Below are positions 24,601 to 36,295 of a stretch of 64,000 nt of DNA, piece after piece. This stretch comes from Lumbricus terrestris (lineage: Eukaryota > Annelida > Clitellata > Crassiclitellata > Lumbricidae). Under the pieces are notes generated by a model, which saw only the letters and a list, made by a program, of their open reading frames with translations, was not told the origin of the DNA and searched no databases. Where the stretch lies: positions 67,815,311 to 67,879,310 of the forward strand of contig OX457037.1 in assembly GCA_949752735.1 (NCBI GenBank). The letters run 5' to 3'. The position numbers were made by a program, and so were the translations under genes. Every line of letters begins with the position of its first letter. The first letter of the stretch is position 1.

Positions 24601-26399
24601 GCACATCTTTTCAATGGCTTTAGAAGCTCCAATCAAACGACATGAATGCCAAAGTCTTCTTTGAACTAGTCTTGTTTATCAGACTTGGTACCTTGTATGG
24701 TTATTTGCAAAGATCTGAATATTAACCTAGAACTTGTATATATTAAAATGATATATCTATTGTATGCGTGTGATGCCCATACATTTGTCTTTTGATGATT
24801 TGAATCAGCTTATGAATCAGCTTGATGTATCTGGTCCTCCTCCGGCCGCCAAGGAACAGGTTGACGCTCTGCCTATTATGGCCATCACACAAGAACAAGT
24901 TGGTGAGTTGCAGCACTTGGTCATCATCTTCTTTTGATATATTTGTTTCAATGGTTCATCACAAGTTCATTAAAGTTACTCTAACTGTTTCATGTGACTA
25001 ATGTGTTTTCACAGTGGCATTTTCTGTTTCATTTTGGTGAACTGCATTTTATTTGGGGGCAGGTGGCACATTGGATAACACACTGGCATGGATGGCATGG
25101 AGATCAGCAGACCCGAGTTCGATTCCTGAAGCCCCGTAGTATAGACGTGCTTGTGTCTGCTTTTAGCGCTCTGTATTGCAGGCTGTCTGTTCTGTTAGTG
25201 CCGGTAGTTAAGCTTGATGTTAATTAAGATTGTTTCATAACTTGTAAATGTAATGCATTATCAGGCATTTCATTAAAGAAGAAATATTATTTTATTGGTA
25301 CGTTTAGAAATATTACACAATCAAATACTACTAAATATTTATCAGTTGCCATAAAGTGATGCCTCACAAGTGTTCTTAAAATTGTTCAGGGCTTTTGAAA
25401 CCTGTGAGAAGTGACTTTAAAGATAATGAATGAAACAAGCAGTTTGTTGACTGGCAGTTAAATTTTCCTAATTAATATGAAAACTGTTTCAGATGAAAAG
25501 CTGCAGTGTCATATCTGCATGGAGAATTTCCAGCTGGAGGAGATGGTAAAGGAACTACCATGTCGACACGTCTACCATACGGAGTGCATCGTACCTTGGC
25601 TGGATCTGGTTAGTATTGTTCATCCATATTCAGATGGTATTGTTGATAATTGTTCATCCATATTCAGATAGGATGGTGACACTTCTCCTGCTTGTCCAGA
25701 GTCGTTTTATTTATATTTGTTCATATGCTTAATAGTATATATATGTCAAGTTTTCAGAGGCATGACTAATAAGATGTTTCAGAATGCAGTGTAGTCGGTT
25801 ATGTGACAGTTTTTTGGTGCAAGCTCTTACAAGCACTTCTAGGTGACGTTCTGCCACAATTTTAAAACATTAATTACCAGTTTCCTTCTTAATTCTTATA
25901 TGAAATTTATTCAGTGCTAAATGATCCTCTGGTGAAGAATTATTAGTTTTAATGTAATTTGTTAAATGATTTTGTGCTAGGTTATAGCCATGGTGCATAA
26001 CAATATTTCTATTTTTCGTGGAAGTATGGTTTTAAGGAGTTTCCAGTCTACGATTCTAACCAATGGCGGCACCATATGCTGCAACAGGTGGCTTTCCTAT
26101 TTTACTCTTGACGTACCCAATGATCTGCCAATTTTAATATTTAATATCTTCTTTACTTAAGTTTTTTGAAATAGTGAATAACTCTCATGACTCTGATGTG
26201 GTCTGCTGAAATGTTTAACTCGCACCAACACTGATTGTAGTGTAAAAATTGTTTTATTTTATTAAACATTTTCAGTAACCATTCTGTTTTTTTTGTGTGT
26301 GACCAGCATGGAACATGCCCCGTTTGCCGGAAGCGCATTGATGCAAATAGCACAACTTCCAGCGGTTCTAGTAGATTTCATTCCGGTAACAGAACTTAA
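15611..26399 (+). CDS. RNF115/RNF126-like E3 ubiquitin ligase
   Basis: Exons: 15611-15691, 20372-20424, 21003-21045, optional 21878-21991, 22512-22699, 23130-23201, 23759-23834, 24809-24902, 25493-25608, 26307-26399 (stop TAA). All junctions are GT-AG and phase-compatible; the product is 309 aa with the optional exon, 271 without. Residues 13-45 form a zinc ribbon (WYCHTC...CSVCEGGFIEEL), as in the N-terminal ubiquitin-binding finger of RNF115/126. The middle exons carry YVWSAEGLDNIVTMLMNQLD, which parallels the conserved YAWG-x-x-GLDAI block, then GPPPAAKE. The RING-H2 (residues about 246-286) is C-x2-C-x14-C-x-H-x2-H-x2-C-x10-C-x2-C, with all eight ligands present. Family members ubiquitinate trafficked receptors and BAG6-routed mislocalised proteins in the cytosol. 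The length matches vertebrate RNF115/126 (about 304-311 aa). The exon 4 donor (GTGCGA) is weak, so inclusion is uncertain. Confidence 0.92.
16011..17646. mobile_element. 1.6-kb inverted-repeat DNA element in intron 1
   Basis: The two ends mirror each other over about 52 bases: TATCGTCGCC, then AGAATTATAATGCTCTATCAT, then ATTTTT and a GAG-ending block, with few mismatches. TA next to TCGTCGCC at both ends suggests a TA target duplication. Inside, the ATGATAGAGCATT motif recurs near 17350, 17433, 17484, 17561 and 17612 and in inverse near 16032 and 16355, a subterminal-repeat pattern seen in cut-and-paste elements. A block of about 90 bp is tandemly duplicated at 17290-17463. No transposase is seen, so it is non-autonomous. 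Confidence 0.7.
17647..18266. other. Intron 1 sequence between two DNA elements
   Basis: AT-rich intron sequence of the RNF115/126-like gene without a recognised feature. A 76-codon minus-strand open frame at 17931-18161 shows no motif. Confidence 0.4.
18267..19784. mobile_element. 1.5-kb inverted-repeat DNA element in intron 1
   Basis: The 34 bases at 18267-18300 (GGCC, nine A, then TAATGCTGTGTTTCCGGTAAC) are repeated exactly in inverse at 19751-19784. A diverged extra copy of the right end lies at about 19535-19585, so the right end is tandemly duplicated. TTA beside both ends may be a short target duplication. The body contains two SINE/LINE tails (about 18770-18840 and 18885-18955) and AG-rich sequence at 18980-19130, so it is composite. 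No transposase ORF. Confidence 0.7.
18735..18960 (+). repeat. Two SINE/LINE 3' tails in tandem
   Basis: Two copies of the CTCTGAGTAG...CTTGAAGAGG.GCTATA tail: one at about 18775-18835, the second at 18890-18955 ending TATATAAATACTTGAATGAATGAATG. They belong to the tail family shared by the LINE ends and SINEs of this window. Confidence 0.7.
21225..21440 (-). mobile_element. tRNA-derived SINE with LINE-like tail
   Basis: Read on the minus strand: a tRNA-like head with GGTGTAGTGGTGGC (A box) and GGTTCGAGGTTCAAATCC (B box region, slightly expanded), a conserved body (AGGGACCTTGGGCAAG...CTCGCAATTGCTCAGCGCTTC), then GGGAGCGCCTCTGAGTAG and CTTGAAGGGGC, ending TATAACAAGTGCACATAC. It is nearly identical to the copy at 47780-47996. 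It sits in intron 3 of the RNF115/126-like gene, antisense to it. Confidence 0.85.
22118..22511. repeat. 27-bp minisatellite ending at a splice acceptor
   Basis: About 14 units of a 27-bp motif containing ATGACCATGTCATG and TATTTTTATTATA. Two units are 32 bp (with ATGATTGTCATG) and start about 194 bases apart; each is followed by a CCCTGTCAT variant, so a block of about 194 bp was itself duplicated. The last unit runs into TATTTTTATAG, the 3' splice site of the next exon at 22512. Being a multiple of three without stops, the array is open on both strands, but it is intronic. Confidence 0.93.
23880..24065 (-). mobile_element. LINE 3' fragment in intron 7
   Basis: The minus strand reads RRRGRPRNTWRRTFKGDLERM and on to EWRGLVDQCSDRNRRN then a stop, the C-terminal end of an endonuclease-RT type LINE. 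It is heavily 5'-truncated and lies antisense to the RNF115/126-like gene. Confidence 0.8.
24208..24393. repeat. Two adjacent inverted repeats (hairpins) in intron 7
   Basis: Hairpin 1 (24208-24298): arms around CATTGTTTGGACAGCCATGT and its inverse ATAGCTATCCAAACAATG, about 30 of 35 paired with a short loop. Hairpin 2 (24299-24393): arms around AATCAAGAAACATCACGAGA and TACTGGATTAA with the inverse, about 31 of 32 paired, loop about 27 nt. No target duplication is recognised. The pair could be a MITE, or precursor-like hairpins in a transcribed intron. Confidence 0.75.
25063..25180 (+). mobile_element. Degenerate tRNA-derived SINE
   Basis: TGGCACATTGGATAACACAC resembles a tRNA A box and GAGTTCGATTCC a B box, 45-50 bases apart. 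There is no clear tail. It lies in intron 8 of the RNF115/126-like gene. Confidence 0.5.
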
Positions 26400-27508
26400 C
26401 AATTTTGGCCGTCCTGCAAACGAAGAGAAATTTCGCAGACACTTGTAAATGCCTGAGAAACGTTTTATTCAAGTCTGCTTTTGGTTGTCTAATTTTATCC
26501 TTTTTGTTGCTTGTGAGGCTAGCTGCTTCAAGCAATTAGATGATTTCAGTGTAAACACACCAGTGACTTTTCAGTATGTACATAGAACTGCCTTCAAATT
26601 ATAAGTGGTAACGATGAATTTTATTGTGCACAAATGCGATTTCAAAGTTTTCGATGATGTTTCTAGTTAGGCTAAATATTAATGTCTGATGCTTATACTG
26701 GTGTTAGTCTACAAATAATTGTGGCATTGTCACTGTGCAATGGTTGGTTTGTGGTCATTTCAAGACTAAGACATTTCAGCATTTAGAATTAAACGAAAAC
26801 CTCACAAATAATAAAGGAAAAGTTGTTAACAGATATATTACTACTGTATGAGAAATGGCATAATTTCATGATTTTTTTTAAGTTAAGAAAATTTCTATTT
26901 TATTGGCTGCCATGTGGTTAGATTTTCTTCTGTGGCACTGCTAGACTGAACAGCCTGTAATTTTTGTTTGCCATGTTGCAATGCATGTGCTTCACATTTT
27001 GAGAAATTATATAAACCTGCAAAGCTGCTCTCTGACAGTGATTTTTACGGAACAATCTCACTGTTATACCAACATTTTGCTATGAACGTTTTATTTTATT
27101 GTGTCTGTGGAAATATTTACCGAAGCATCATGGTATTTTATTATGGGCATTTAAGGTGTAAATTACTTCATATAAATACTATAAATTGACAAACGAAGAC
27201 ATTAGATTTAGAAAGCAACAGGTTTGCTCTGGTTTGACAAAACAACCGTGTTAATAAAACTATTTTCACACATTCAGCATTTCCACTGCATGTTGTGCAA
27301 GTTTGAAATAGATGTAATGTTTTTGTAAACGTTAACAGAGTAACTGAAACAAATTCATTCGTAAAAATGTAACATAGTTCTGAACTTTGAACAAAGTAAA
27401 CCATAGTCTTTCAACAGATTAAAACAATTTGTCCATAAATCTCCAATTTATTTCTCCTCCAACATCTCTGTCCACTCTGAATTCGTTGTTTTTTCAGAGG
27501 CCTTTGCT
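26400..27508. other. 3' UTRs of two convergent genes
   Basis: The RNF115/126-like gene (plus) ends at 26399 and the PDIA3-like gene (minus) at 27509. An AATAAA lies at about 26807 on the plus strand. TTTATT at 27447-27452 reads AATAAA on the minus strand, 57 nt past the PDIA3-like stop. No other gene is seen. Confidence 0.6.
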
Positions 27509-30500
27509 TTATAATTCGCTCTTTGTAAGTTTCCTGCCATCCATATCAAAGGTTGCCAGTGGATAAATGGCATGGCGTACAATGAACTTAATGAAGTCGG
27601 AAACGGTGTGGCCTCCCTGTTAGAAACAATAAGCCATTGTGATGCGGTTACTTGCTGATCAAAAATTAATTAGTATTTTAACGTGGAACAAATCCATATT
27701 TGCATTATCTCAGAATCTTTTCACATGTAAAGCATTAGAATATAATCTCCGTGTTCTCAAATAGGAGACTTCAATAAAACATCAATACAAAGTTACAGAC
27801 TATTGCACTGAATGAGTGCCTGTGGCCAAACACAATTTACATGGCACAGAATGATTATTCAGAGGCACTCTCAGTACAGAAACTCTGGTGAAACGCCTTT
27901 ATAGAAGTAAGAGACCAAAGAGGAAGAGCCAGGACTTAGCTTAGCCTTTACCGAGTGGGAGGTCATTAAAAATGGAGGGACCCACAATACCAAACATCCC
28001 ATTTGGACCAGAGCAGTCCCAGTCCTAGGAAAAGAGATCAAGCCAATCTCAAGAGCGAGATAAGGATGCAGATAGCAGCTTTTGCATATAGTCCGAGAAG
28101 TATTTCGAGGCACTGCCTAGCTGAGATTTAGAGACCAGAAAGAAGATCTTATACAAGTATTATAGATGTATACCAAAGTGTTTGATGACCTACTGCTAAT
28201 TTATCATGTTATTAAACATAACGTAGGCAGAACTTGGCAGATATTATTGAAGTACTGGTAATTAAAAATGAACAGCACCGGAAATTTGTGACCTGTGTAT
28301 GAAAAGCAATTACTAGAAACTGGAAGCTGTAGTCTATGTGCATTAAAAAGTGAAGCAATATTCAGTGACCTTTGACAGTAGATACTTACTTCATACAGCA
28401 GTGGATCAGCCTTGTGACCTTTTCGTACAAAGTAGAATGTAGGAAACCTGGAAATAGAAAGACTACTGAGTAACGCAATTGTTCCTTAATAGATGTCTCA
28501 ATCAACGAGTTTTTGAAAACTAAGTGATTCCGGGTTTCGCAGGTTTCTTTGTTCCAAGTCGAAATAACTTTATGATCAAAACCTCTAGACATTTCTGGAT
28601 AGTTTTCTACGGCTGCTACATTGTTCATTGTTTACAATCATTTTTCGTTGTGCCAGTGCCTTCCGATGCTAGGGTAACTATCTTTTTCACATCTTTTACA
28701 AGTTCACTTTATATGGCTGGCATCATGAAGAACACCTAGCTGTGAACTTTAATTGCAGTAATTAATTAACAATGCTAAATTAATTTATATAGGCAGGTAC
28801 AGTTAATGCCTTATTTATTAGGTACCTTTTCCACTGTGGATTTATCTCTATAGAACACTGTGTCACAGGACATAGAATGTTTAACAGTTAGGAACGTTTC
28901 CATTCATATTAAGAATTTAAGACACACAAGTTTGTTCAGTGATTCGTATTTCGTAGGTAGCTGTGCCAGAGCGTTCTTTTGGCTTGCTCAACACTTTAAT
29001 GGTGAGCATGTACTAAGTGACCGCAAAGCCAATGCAGCTTGTCCCAAATGTGTTAAAGGCCATTGAACAATTCTCTCATACATACATAGTATACATACCG
29101 ATCAAGCATGCTGTTATAAACATTTCTTTAAACATCTTACGACAAGCTGTTCAAACCCAGTCACTTTTAGTTCACACTAAACACAACTAAACAATTCAGA
29201 ACATATACTAAATTCAGGTATATTAGGCAATTACTTTGCCTGCTTATGTAAATGAAGCCCATAATTATAAGACCCATAATTATTCCCATTTGGGTCGTAT
29301 ATAATGTGTACGGGAAATGGTGGCAGGGTAGCATGGGGTGTTCTTGATAGGAAAGAGAGAACTTACTCTTCGATTTTGTACTTGTATGGAAGTTCATTTC
29401 CGACAGCATCCATCTTTGCAATCACAATGGAATATTCTTCTTTCAGCTGAAACATTTCAGAGCTGTATTTAGAATTCAACAACAGTAATGTTTACGGTTA
29501 AGCCCAAGAACATTTTGTTCTGTAAGAAAGCGTTCCATAGAATGGCCATAAAATGAAAATGACATAAAAACGTATATAGCATAAAAGATATGTTCATATG
29601 AATTAGTAATTATAAATTAATGCTAATCCTATATAAGAAAATTTACAGTAAGATGAATCCACATTTCTGAAACGACAGAGCGCTTAGAAGCAAAAGTGCA
29701 TAACTCTCTTAGCATTGTAAAAATAAAAGAATATTATTATGATGATGATGATGATGATGTGCATTCTTTGCTTGTCAGCCCTCAAAATTTATTATTTATT
29801 ATTTAATTTATTTTGATGATCATAGGACATTGATGAACACAAACCTGCTCTGCCAAATCCTCTAAAACGGGAACCAACTGTTTACTCTTTGGTGACGTGG
29901 GATCATAGAGTGCAAGGAAGACTTCCTCACGTGGGTCGTTAACAATGGAGTCAAAAGTATCGGCCACAACCACCTGCACCACAACAACATTCAGAACAAA
30001 TGCAATTAGTAATATGATGTCAATATCAGGATCCATGGGCTGAAGGCCCGTAGGTGTGCACTGCACTGTTAATTATGTAATTCATGAATAAACTTGAACT
30101 AACAACTTTCAATCAAATAACCATATATTTAAAAACAGTGATGAAATAATCGTTTGTAAAGCCAGTGAGATAAGAGATGGAGGAAGCTTGTCCATGATGC
30201 GACCAACCCTCGGATCGAGGATGGTTGACGACAAGACAAGACATAGCCAGTGAAGAACACCAAATTTATATGCTCACTCTTGCAGGGAAAGCATATATAT
30301 ATACAATTATACATGCAGCATCAGAACCTATAATATCTGGCACTTAAGTTGTAAAGCACTTTTAAGAATATGCTTTGATGGTTTAGTGGTTTACCTTCAG
30401 TTGTTGGTTATTTTCCCAAGGAACTTCTTGTGACTTCAGATATGGCTTCAAGCGGCCATACACTAGGTTCTCAGAGAATTTCTGCAGTCGCTCAACGCTA

Positions 30501-33500
30501 GAAACATCAGAAAACATCGTCCATCCAAAATGGCACACGAAAACACAAAGATGCCATTTCACCAGTAGCTACTAAACTGAATAATCTCTGGGTGATTGTT
30601 ATGATATGCCATGAAAGTAGCTACATAAAAAATGAATAAACAGATACAAATTAGTGCTGTACCAAATAGATGTTTACCACTATTTGGCCGAATACAAATA
30701 ATTGGACCAACTATTCAGACAAATACGAACACAAATCGTGTAAAATAGGTTACCAAAGAGCAGAAGAAAAGCTTCACTTAATTGAACAAATGTTATGATA
30801 AAGTATGACAATTGTAGAACAATAACTTGGGTGTCAGACCATGATGTATGGTATAATGTATGATCCATGTGGAGTTGGTGGCCCGTAAGAAAGATGGGTT
30901 GTTGAAGCTCCAAACCCATGGCAATTCTGACTCTTGGATGATCCAACTATGGTTATTTACCCGTAAATCTGGTTTGTGATAACTCTCAAGACCATTTTTT
31001 CTCTTTGGATCTCATGCACTTTGAGCATCTCTGATTAGTGTGCAGTGCAACAGGAGGTGCTATATAAATTTATAGATGCAGTACAATACACAACTCACGT
31101 GAAGCTTTCTCTCAACACAAACTTCTGATTGTAGACATCTCTGCCAGCTATGACTGGCTTCTCAGCATCGAAAGACAGTTTATACTCGTCTAATTCGTCT
31201 TCGAAGTCCAGCACGTTAGACATCGCGAACGTGAGGTGAGGAACCTCAGCAGATAAATTCTTCGCCACTTTGAGAATCCTGCACAATTTTGCAACAGATG
31301 TTATTTGAAAATTCCTAACTAAATTCAGTGAATCAGTATTAATAATCAACATTTGCGAAGCCATCAAAAAAGACCAAATCCGTTCATAAATTCATGTTTA
31401 CCTCATCCTTATTTTCTTCAGTGTCATAATTTTTTTTAGCAATCTTCAATGTTATAATTCGATAACATAACACACATAATTTATTCACGCATTGAAATAT
31501 CTCGCGGTTACCTGTTCCTCCAGAACTGAGTTGCTTGTGACTGCTTGACAAAGTCGATGCGAAAGTAAGCCACGATCAGAGGGTTTTCAAACTCTTCTAG
31601 ATTGTTCTTTGTGCGGAGTCCAACCAATCCAAAGCTAACAACCACAAGGCATTTAAATTAAAACACAAAGCATTTGTAGAAACATTGTTCTAATTCACCC
31701 ATTGTGTGACATTTGATATCAATGATATAAATGTTCATCAGTTTTGACTGCCCGAATTACATCAGTAGCGTGTAAATCCCTACTCAGTGAGAGCAATCTA
31801 AGATACATGCACCATTATAATTATCATTATTATTATTATTAAGTAGTAGTAGTATTCTGCATTTATTAAAAGCTACTATCATAATTCAAGAATCAATTGA
31901 TAGCACTGACTTCAAGGTCCCTACACACTACACAGCAACTATTTTGGTGGCGGCTCAAACCCATACTCTCGGTGTAACAAAAGTATGCAGCCGTGCGCTC
32001 CATAAACAATTCTGCTATTGTGTCCTGTTCATTAAACATTCAAAATGTCTGTCTAAAATCTAAAAGAAATTAAAAAACACTGAAATACGTAAAGTACGGC
32101 ATTGCTGAATAGTAAGTGCTAACATGTTGCTCTTGATCCAAGGCGCGAGGGTTGAAGCAAAGAGCTGGTCAGTATACTTGTGTTGTGATGGTTCAAACTC
32201 ATTTACCAGCCAATCTGACTGAAAGATGACGATATCACTGAAGCAAAAAACAAAGCAGACAGCTTATCAATGATGGCAGTTAATATGCAAGACAAACAAA
32301 CAAATTCATTTACTACAGATTCCTTCCTTATCATAACATCTCGGGAATTTTCAGCACTGAAAAAGCTAAGAACTTTGCGGAAATGCACCATATGTAAATA
32401 TTTGTGTAACACTGACAGAATTGACTAAAAACATCAAAATTACTAGAGCTTAATTCCACAAAAATAAAGATTAAAACACCTAGTGAAGTGGTGTAAAATA
32501 AAACAATGTCACAAAGTATATACAAACATATGCTAAGGTAAATCATTAATGTCAATAAATGCAACAAAATACATCCCATTCATTCATTCATTCAGAGCAT
32601 TTATATAGCGCCCCTTCAAGAAACTACTCAGAGGCGCTCCCAGCCCAACCACGAATAAAGAAAAAAGACTTGACTCCCAGCTCTTGGAAGGTGTCACTAG
32701 CATTATCTCAACATTCACTTTGAAGTCAGTATCTCAGGTCATTGAATTAAACACCATTTTTGATGAATACAAACAACTTCTTCAACAAAAGCTTATATAA
32801 ATGGCAAATGGTAATTTGCAAATAGTCAACTATGGTAATTGTAGCACTGGCTGTGCTGATTATAAAGATGATGATTATGACAGTAATATAAATAACTATG
32901 ATGCTGGTGATCTTAGAGATAGATTGAACCCTTGATCAATGATTAAGATATTTAACACATTTGTCTTAACAACCGGATATGTTACCTGGAAGCCTTTAAA
33001 CGCATCCAATGATGCTACCGCAGTCATTTTCTGTGACTCATATTGAATGTCACATGTAAAACGAAAACTATGTGAAGCATAGAAATCATACCATTCTGTC
33101 TCATCCACAGAGTGCCTCACCGCACATAAATTTACATCCTTTCTAGCTACTTAAAATGTAATATGTTACGTGCCTTGAGACACACATACAAACACACATA
33201 AACAAATAAGCTTAAGTTTCATTGATGCAACACATTCATGGACATTGATGAAAACCATTTGACATACTTTTTGTATCCATACTCCTTGAGAACCTCTTCC
33301 GACTGGCACAGCGCAAACCTATAAGTATCACTAAGCAATGCGGCTGCTTTCTCAAAGAGAAGTGCCTCCTCTGTGTTGAGTTCTTCGAAAAACCCTACAA
33401 GACAGAAAGGACAATTCTCTAAGTCACAAGAAGAACCAAACTCTACATGAATAACTGATTCATAGAATTTACAAGAGATCTATGCAGTTCTTATAGTTAT

Positions 33501-36295
33501 AGTGGCAGAGGCAGCTGTAAAGATAAAGCTTTAGCAAATTCACTTTCAACCTTCAGCATATTACATCAGGTAGCCAGTAACTGCTTCATTGTACATGGTC
33601 AATGTAACATAATGTAACATAACACCAGAGTGAGAATTGCCGGGGGGTGTAGGGGTTCAACCCCCTCAGTCTTTCTTAGGACGCCATAGTAAAGTCCTTA
33701 TTGCCGACCAAATTCTACATAAATCAATGGCTGATCCCTTAGTTATTTTTCGACAACTTTATGGCATGCTGTAAGCACTTCCAGAGGTGCTGTGAACATA
33801 GATATCAGTCAGATGGAAAGTGTACTAATAAAGTCAATGTATTCAAACAGCCCAGTTGAAGGGTCACCATATAAATTCTGATTGATTGACCAATGTCAGA
33901 AGTCAGAATGTGCTGTATTGAATGCATTTATGAAGAATTTTTGATCGATTGTAAATTATAACGTTTTATAATAAGTGCTCATTAAATAATGAAGGATAAG
34001 GATTTTTAAATGCTGACCAATTACACTTGGATCAAGTTCAGACATGTATTCATTGAGTTCCAACACGCTCTTAAGTTCGGTAATGAAAGGATCCGGCTGC
34101 GATTGGATGTACTCAACTATCTCACCTGCAAAACAGAACACAAGAACATAGCATTAGCAATGTCTTAATCATTGATCAAGGATTCAATCTATCTCTAACA
34201 AGATCACCAGCATCATAATTATTTACATTACCAACATAATCATCATCTTTATCATCAGCACAGTTAGTGCTATAATTACCAATGTCACTATGTAGAGTCT
34301 CTCAAAGATTACCATAATCATTAGTAATCATATTTAACTGCCATAATAATCAATAACATATAATCCAGTCATCATCAAATTCGTCATGATTAACATTATT
34401 TTAATCATCATCACCAATATAATCACGACTATGATAATCATCAAATTGCCAGCTTTGTGCATCATAAAGAAAGTGTTTGCTTTTGCTATGGAGAAGTTGA
34501 GATCCCCTCTCTTTAGACATCTACAAAGGGACTGTACAGTATACTCTTACTACAAATTCATGAATTAAAGTGAACACATAAACAGTTCCTGTAATCTTTA
34601 CCTAATATAATTGAACTCACTCATAAGAATCTTTCACCGATATTTCTGATAAATACAGAGTCTAGAGCTTTGAGACTTCTCCCTGAGACAGTTACTCTGT
34701 AGAAACCATTTCCAAACTTCCAAAGCGCCATTGCTCAAAAGTCAAGTGTGGGCACCAGCCTATAAATGGGATCGAGCCATCCATCACTTACAATATTATT
34801 CCTGTGTGCAATCATTTGATCTGGCACTTATTAAGCAATAACATAATTTTATTAATAAAAAATGTGCAACACAACTATTTGTGCAATTACTTGAAGTCCT
34901 CTCTCCGTTGTAAACGAACGCTATCTCTCCTCTGCGAAATCCGATCACTGTGGGGTGCGTGCTTATGCGATAAGCCTTGCAGATCGTGACACCTCCAGCA
35001 CTACAATCAATCTAAAACACAACATACTGTTCTTGCATTATTTCTGCAAATTCTGATATATCGCAACTGGCATTAACATAGCTACCAAAATAATAGGTTG
35101 CTCATGATTGCAATTCTGAAACTTCTGAAGCACTACATTAAAAGCTAAGTGCACGACACCAGTCTGTTCATTAACGCTGCAAACTGTTAGAATTAGCACC
35201 AGACATGCAGGGTGCTTGGAGAACATGAGTATAACTTATGTAAGAGCCCAAAGGAAAATCATTGCAGAAATTCTTCAATAGACCTGGCTATATAACAGTT
35301 TCGGACTTGGCAGGTGCATAAACTGGCTGCCAACCATAATTATATGTTGTTAATAAACAACAACTTACTTACAGAACTTTACAATTAATTTCTCAGTGGG
35401 CACTTTCACAGCATATTAAAGCCAGGAGTGATGGGCTATTAATTGCCAGTAAGCTTTCACCTTGACTTGCAGCACTTGGTTCTAACACAAATTTAGCTGG
35501 TCAAAATATTAAATTATATACAATTATTTGTACCTACATCAGCAAGCATGGTATTTGGTTTACTGCCCTTTAGAATGACGGCGGCCTTAGAGTACTGAGT
35601 GGCAAAGGCTGCACAATCAGCACAACTACAAGAATAACCAAAGCAAACCCAGTTCAATTCAACATTATGACTGCATTTGAAAACACGAAAATGCTTTGCA
35701 AAACATGCTTAAATTATTCCAGATGAAGTTTTCATACACGCAGTTACAGATGGCTAAAACAATTTGCTAAGTCAACGTGATTATAGTCTAAACGTCAATC
35801 TGATTAAAAACGTACATGAACTTAACTAACATTGCCTGGAGTAGCCCAAAACCATGGTCAAACAATTTAAGCAACTGTAGTACCTTAAATTGGAGTAGAA
35901 AAAATACAAAAGCGAACAAATTATAGCATTTATAACTAAAACATCAATATTTTAAAATGAACAACAATCAATCAGATTGAACGTTCCAGAACATTGCTGG
36001 TAACAATCGTTCATGACAACGACGGTTATTTTGTGAAAAAAGCCTCAGCTGATCACTAGTGCAATCAGTGTGTGGCTAACTGAAAATTCATCTGACATAT
36101 TGTATGATATTATGAAATATTTAACTATTCTTCTTACGCTTTTCGAACATAGAAGTTCACGAGAGACAGATCGCGTTCTGCTATCGTCTGCTCAAAATCT
36201 GCATCAGTCAAATGAACGACTTCAGCCTCTCCTGAAGCACCAAACACCGCTAAAAGAAACACAGCACTCCAAACGAAACCGAAATGAGAATTCAT
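27509..36295 (-). CDS. PDIA3 (ERp57)-like protein with degenerate active sites
   Basis: Thirteen minus-strand exons: 36295-36138, 35625-35538, 35011-34891, 34125-34018, 33394-33268, 32237-32124, 31634-31512, 31278-31099, 30497-30395, 29973-29845, 29446-29367, 28447-28390, 27616-27509. All phases join, giving 498 aa (PDIA3 is about 505). Residues 1-22 are a signal peptide; the last four are KSEL, an ER-retention type end. The order is the PDI a-b-b'-a' fold: EVVHLTDADFE start, cis-Pro102 in THPTV, FFEELNTEEA in b, KSNIFGLVGL and QFWRNRILKVA in b', FPTFYF near the end. The first active site is ACADC (54-57) instead of WCGHC. The second is TSPKS (401-404): both cysteines are gone. A redox role at a' is therefore excluded; a chaperone or partial oxidoreductase role in the ER is inferred. 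Exon 4 uses a GTCAGC donor, chosen because it restores the VIGFF block. Confidence 0.9.
30008..30066 (-). mobile_element. Short LINE 3' fragment in intron 9
   Basis: CCATGGGCTGAAGGCCCGTAGGTGT matches the 3' segment of the minus-strand LINE near 1645-1675. It lies in the intron between exons 9 and 10 of the PDIA3-like gene and extends the open frame of exon 10 artificially. Confidence 0.55.
30990..31078 (+). repeat. SINE/LINE tail fragment
   Basis: CATCTCTGATTAG...GGAGGTGCTATATAAATTTATAG is a diverged copy of the tail shared by LINE and SINE ends in this window. Intronic, antisense to the PDIA3-like gene. Confidence 0.5.
32578..32700 (-). repeat. SINE/LINE tail with ATG-rich end
   Basis: On the minus strand: GGGAGCGCCTCTGAGTAG, CTTGAAGGGGCGCTATATAA, then repeated GAAT units. 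It lies in the intron before exon 6 of the PDIA3-like gene. Confidence 0.65.
33630..33725. repeat. Fragment of the CAGxGTGAGAATTG MITE family
   Basis: CAGAGTGAGAATTGCCGGGG and the following GGTTCAACCCCCTCAGT...CCATAGTAAAGTC match the left half of the MITE at 53017-53309. The right end is missing. Intronic. Confidence 0.6.

Noticed and set aside
24994..25227. 77-codon frame
   Set aside because: It spans a degenerate tRNA-derived SINE inside an intron.
32896..33120. Extra exon of the PDIA3-like gene
   Set aside because: A 74-codon minus frame lies between exons 5 and 6, but exons 5 and 6 join perfectly in phase and the frame has no PDI similarity.
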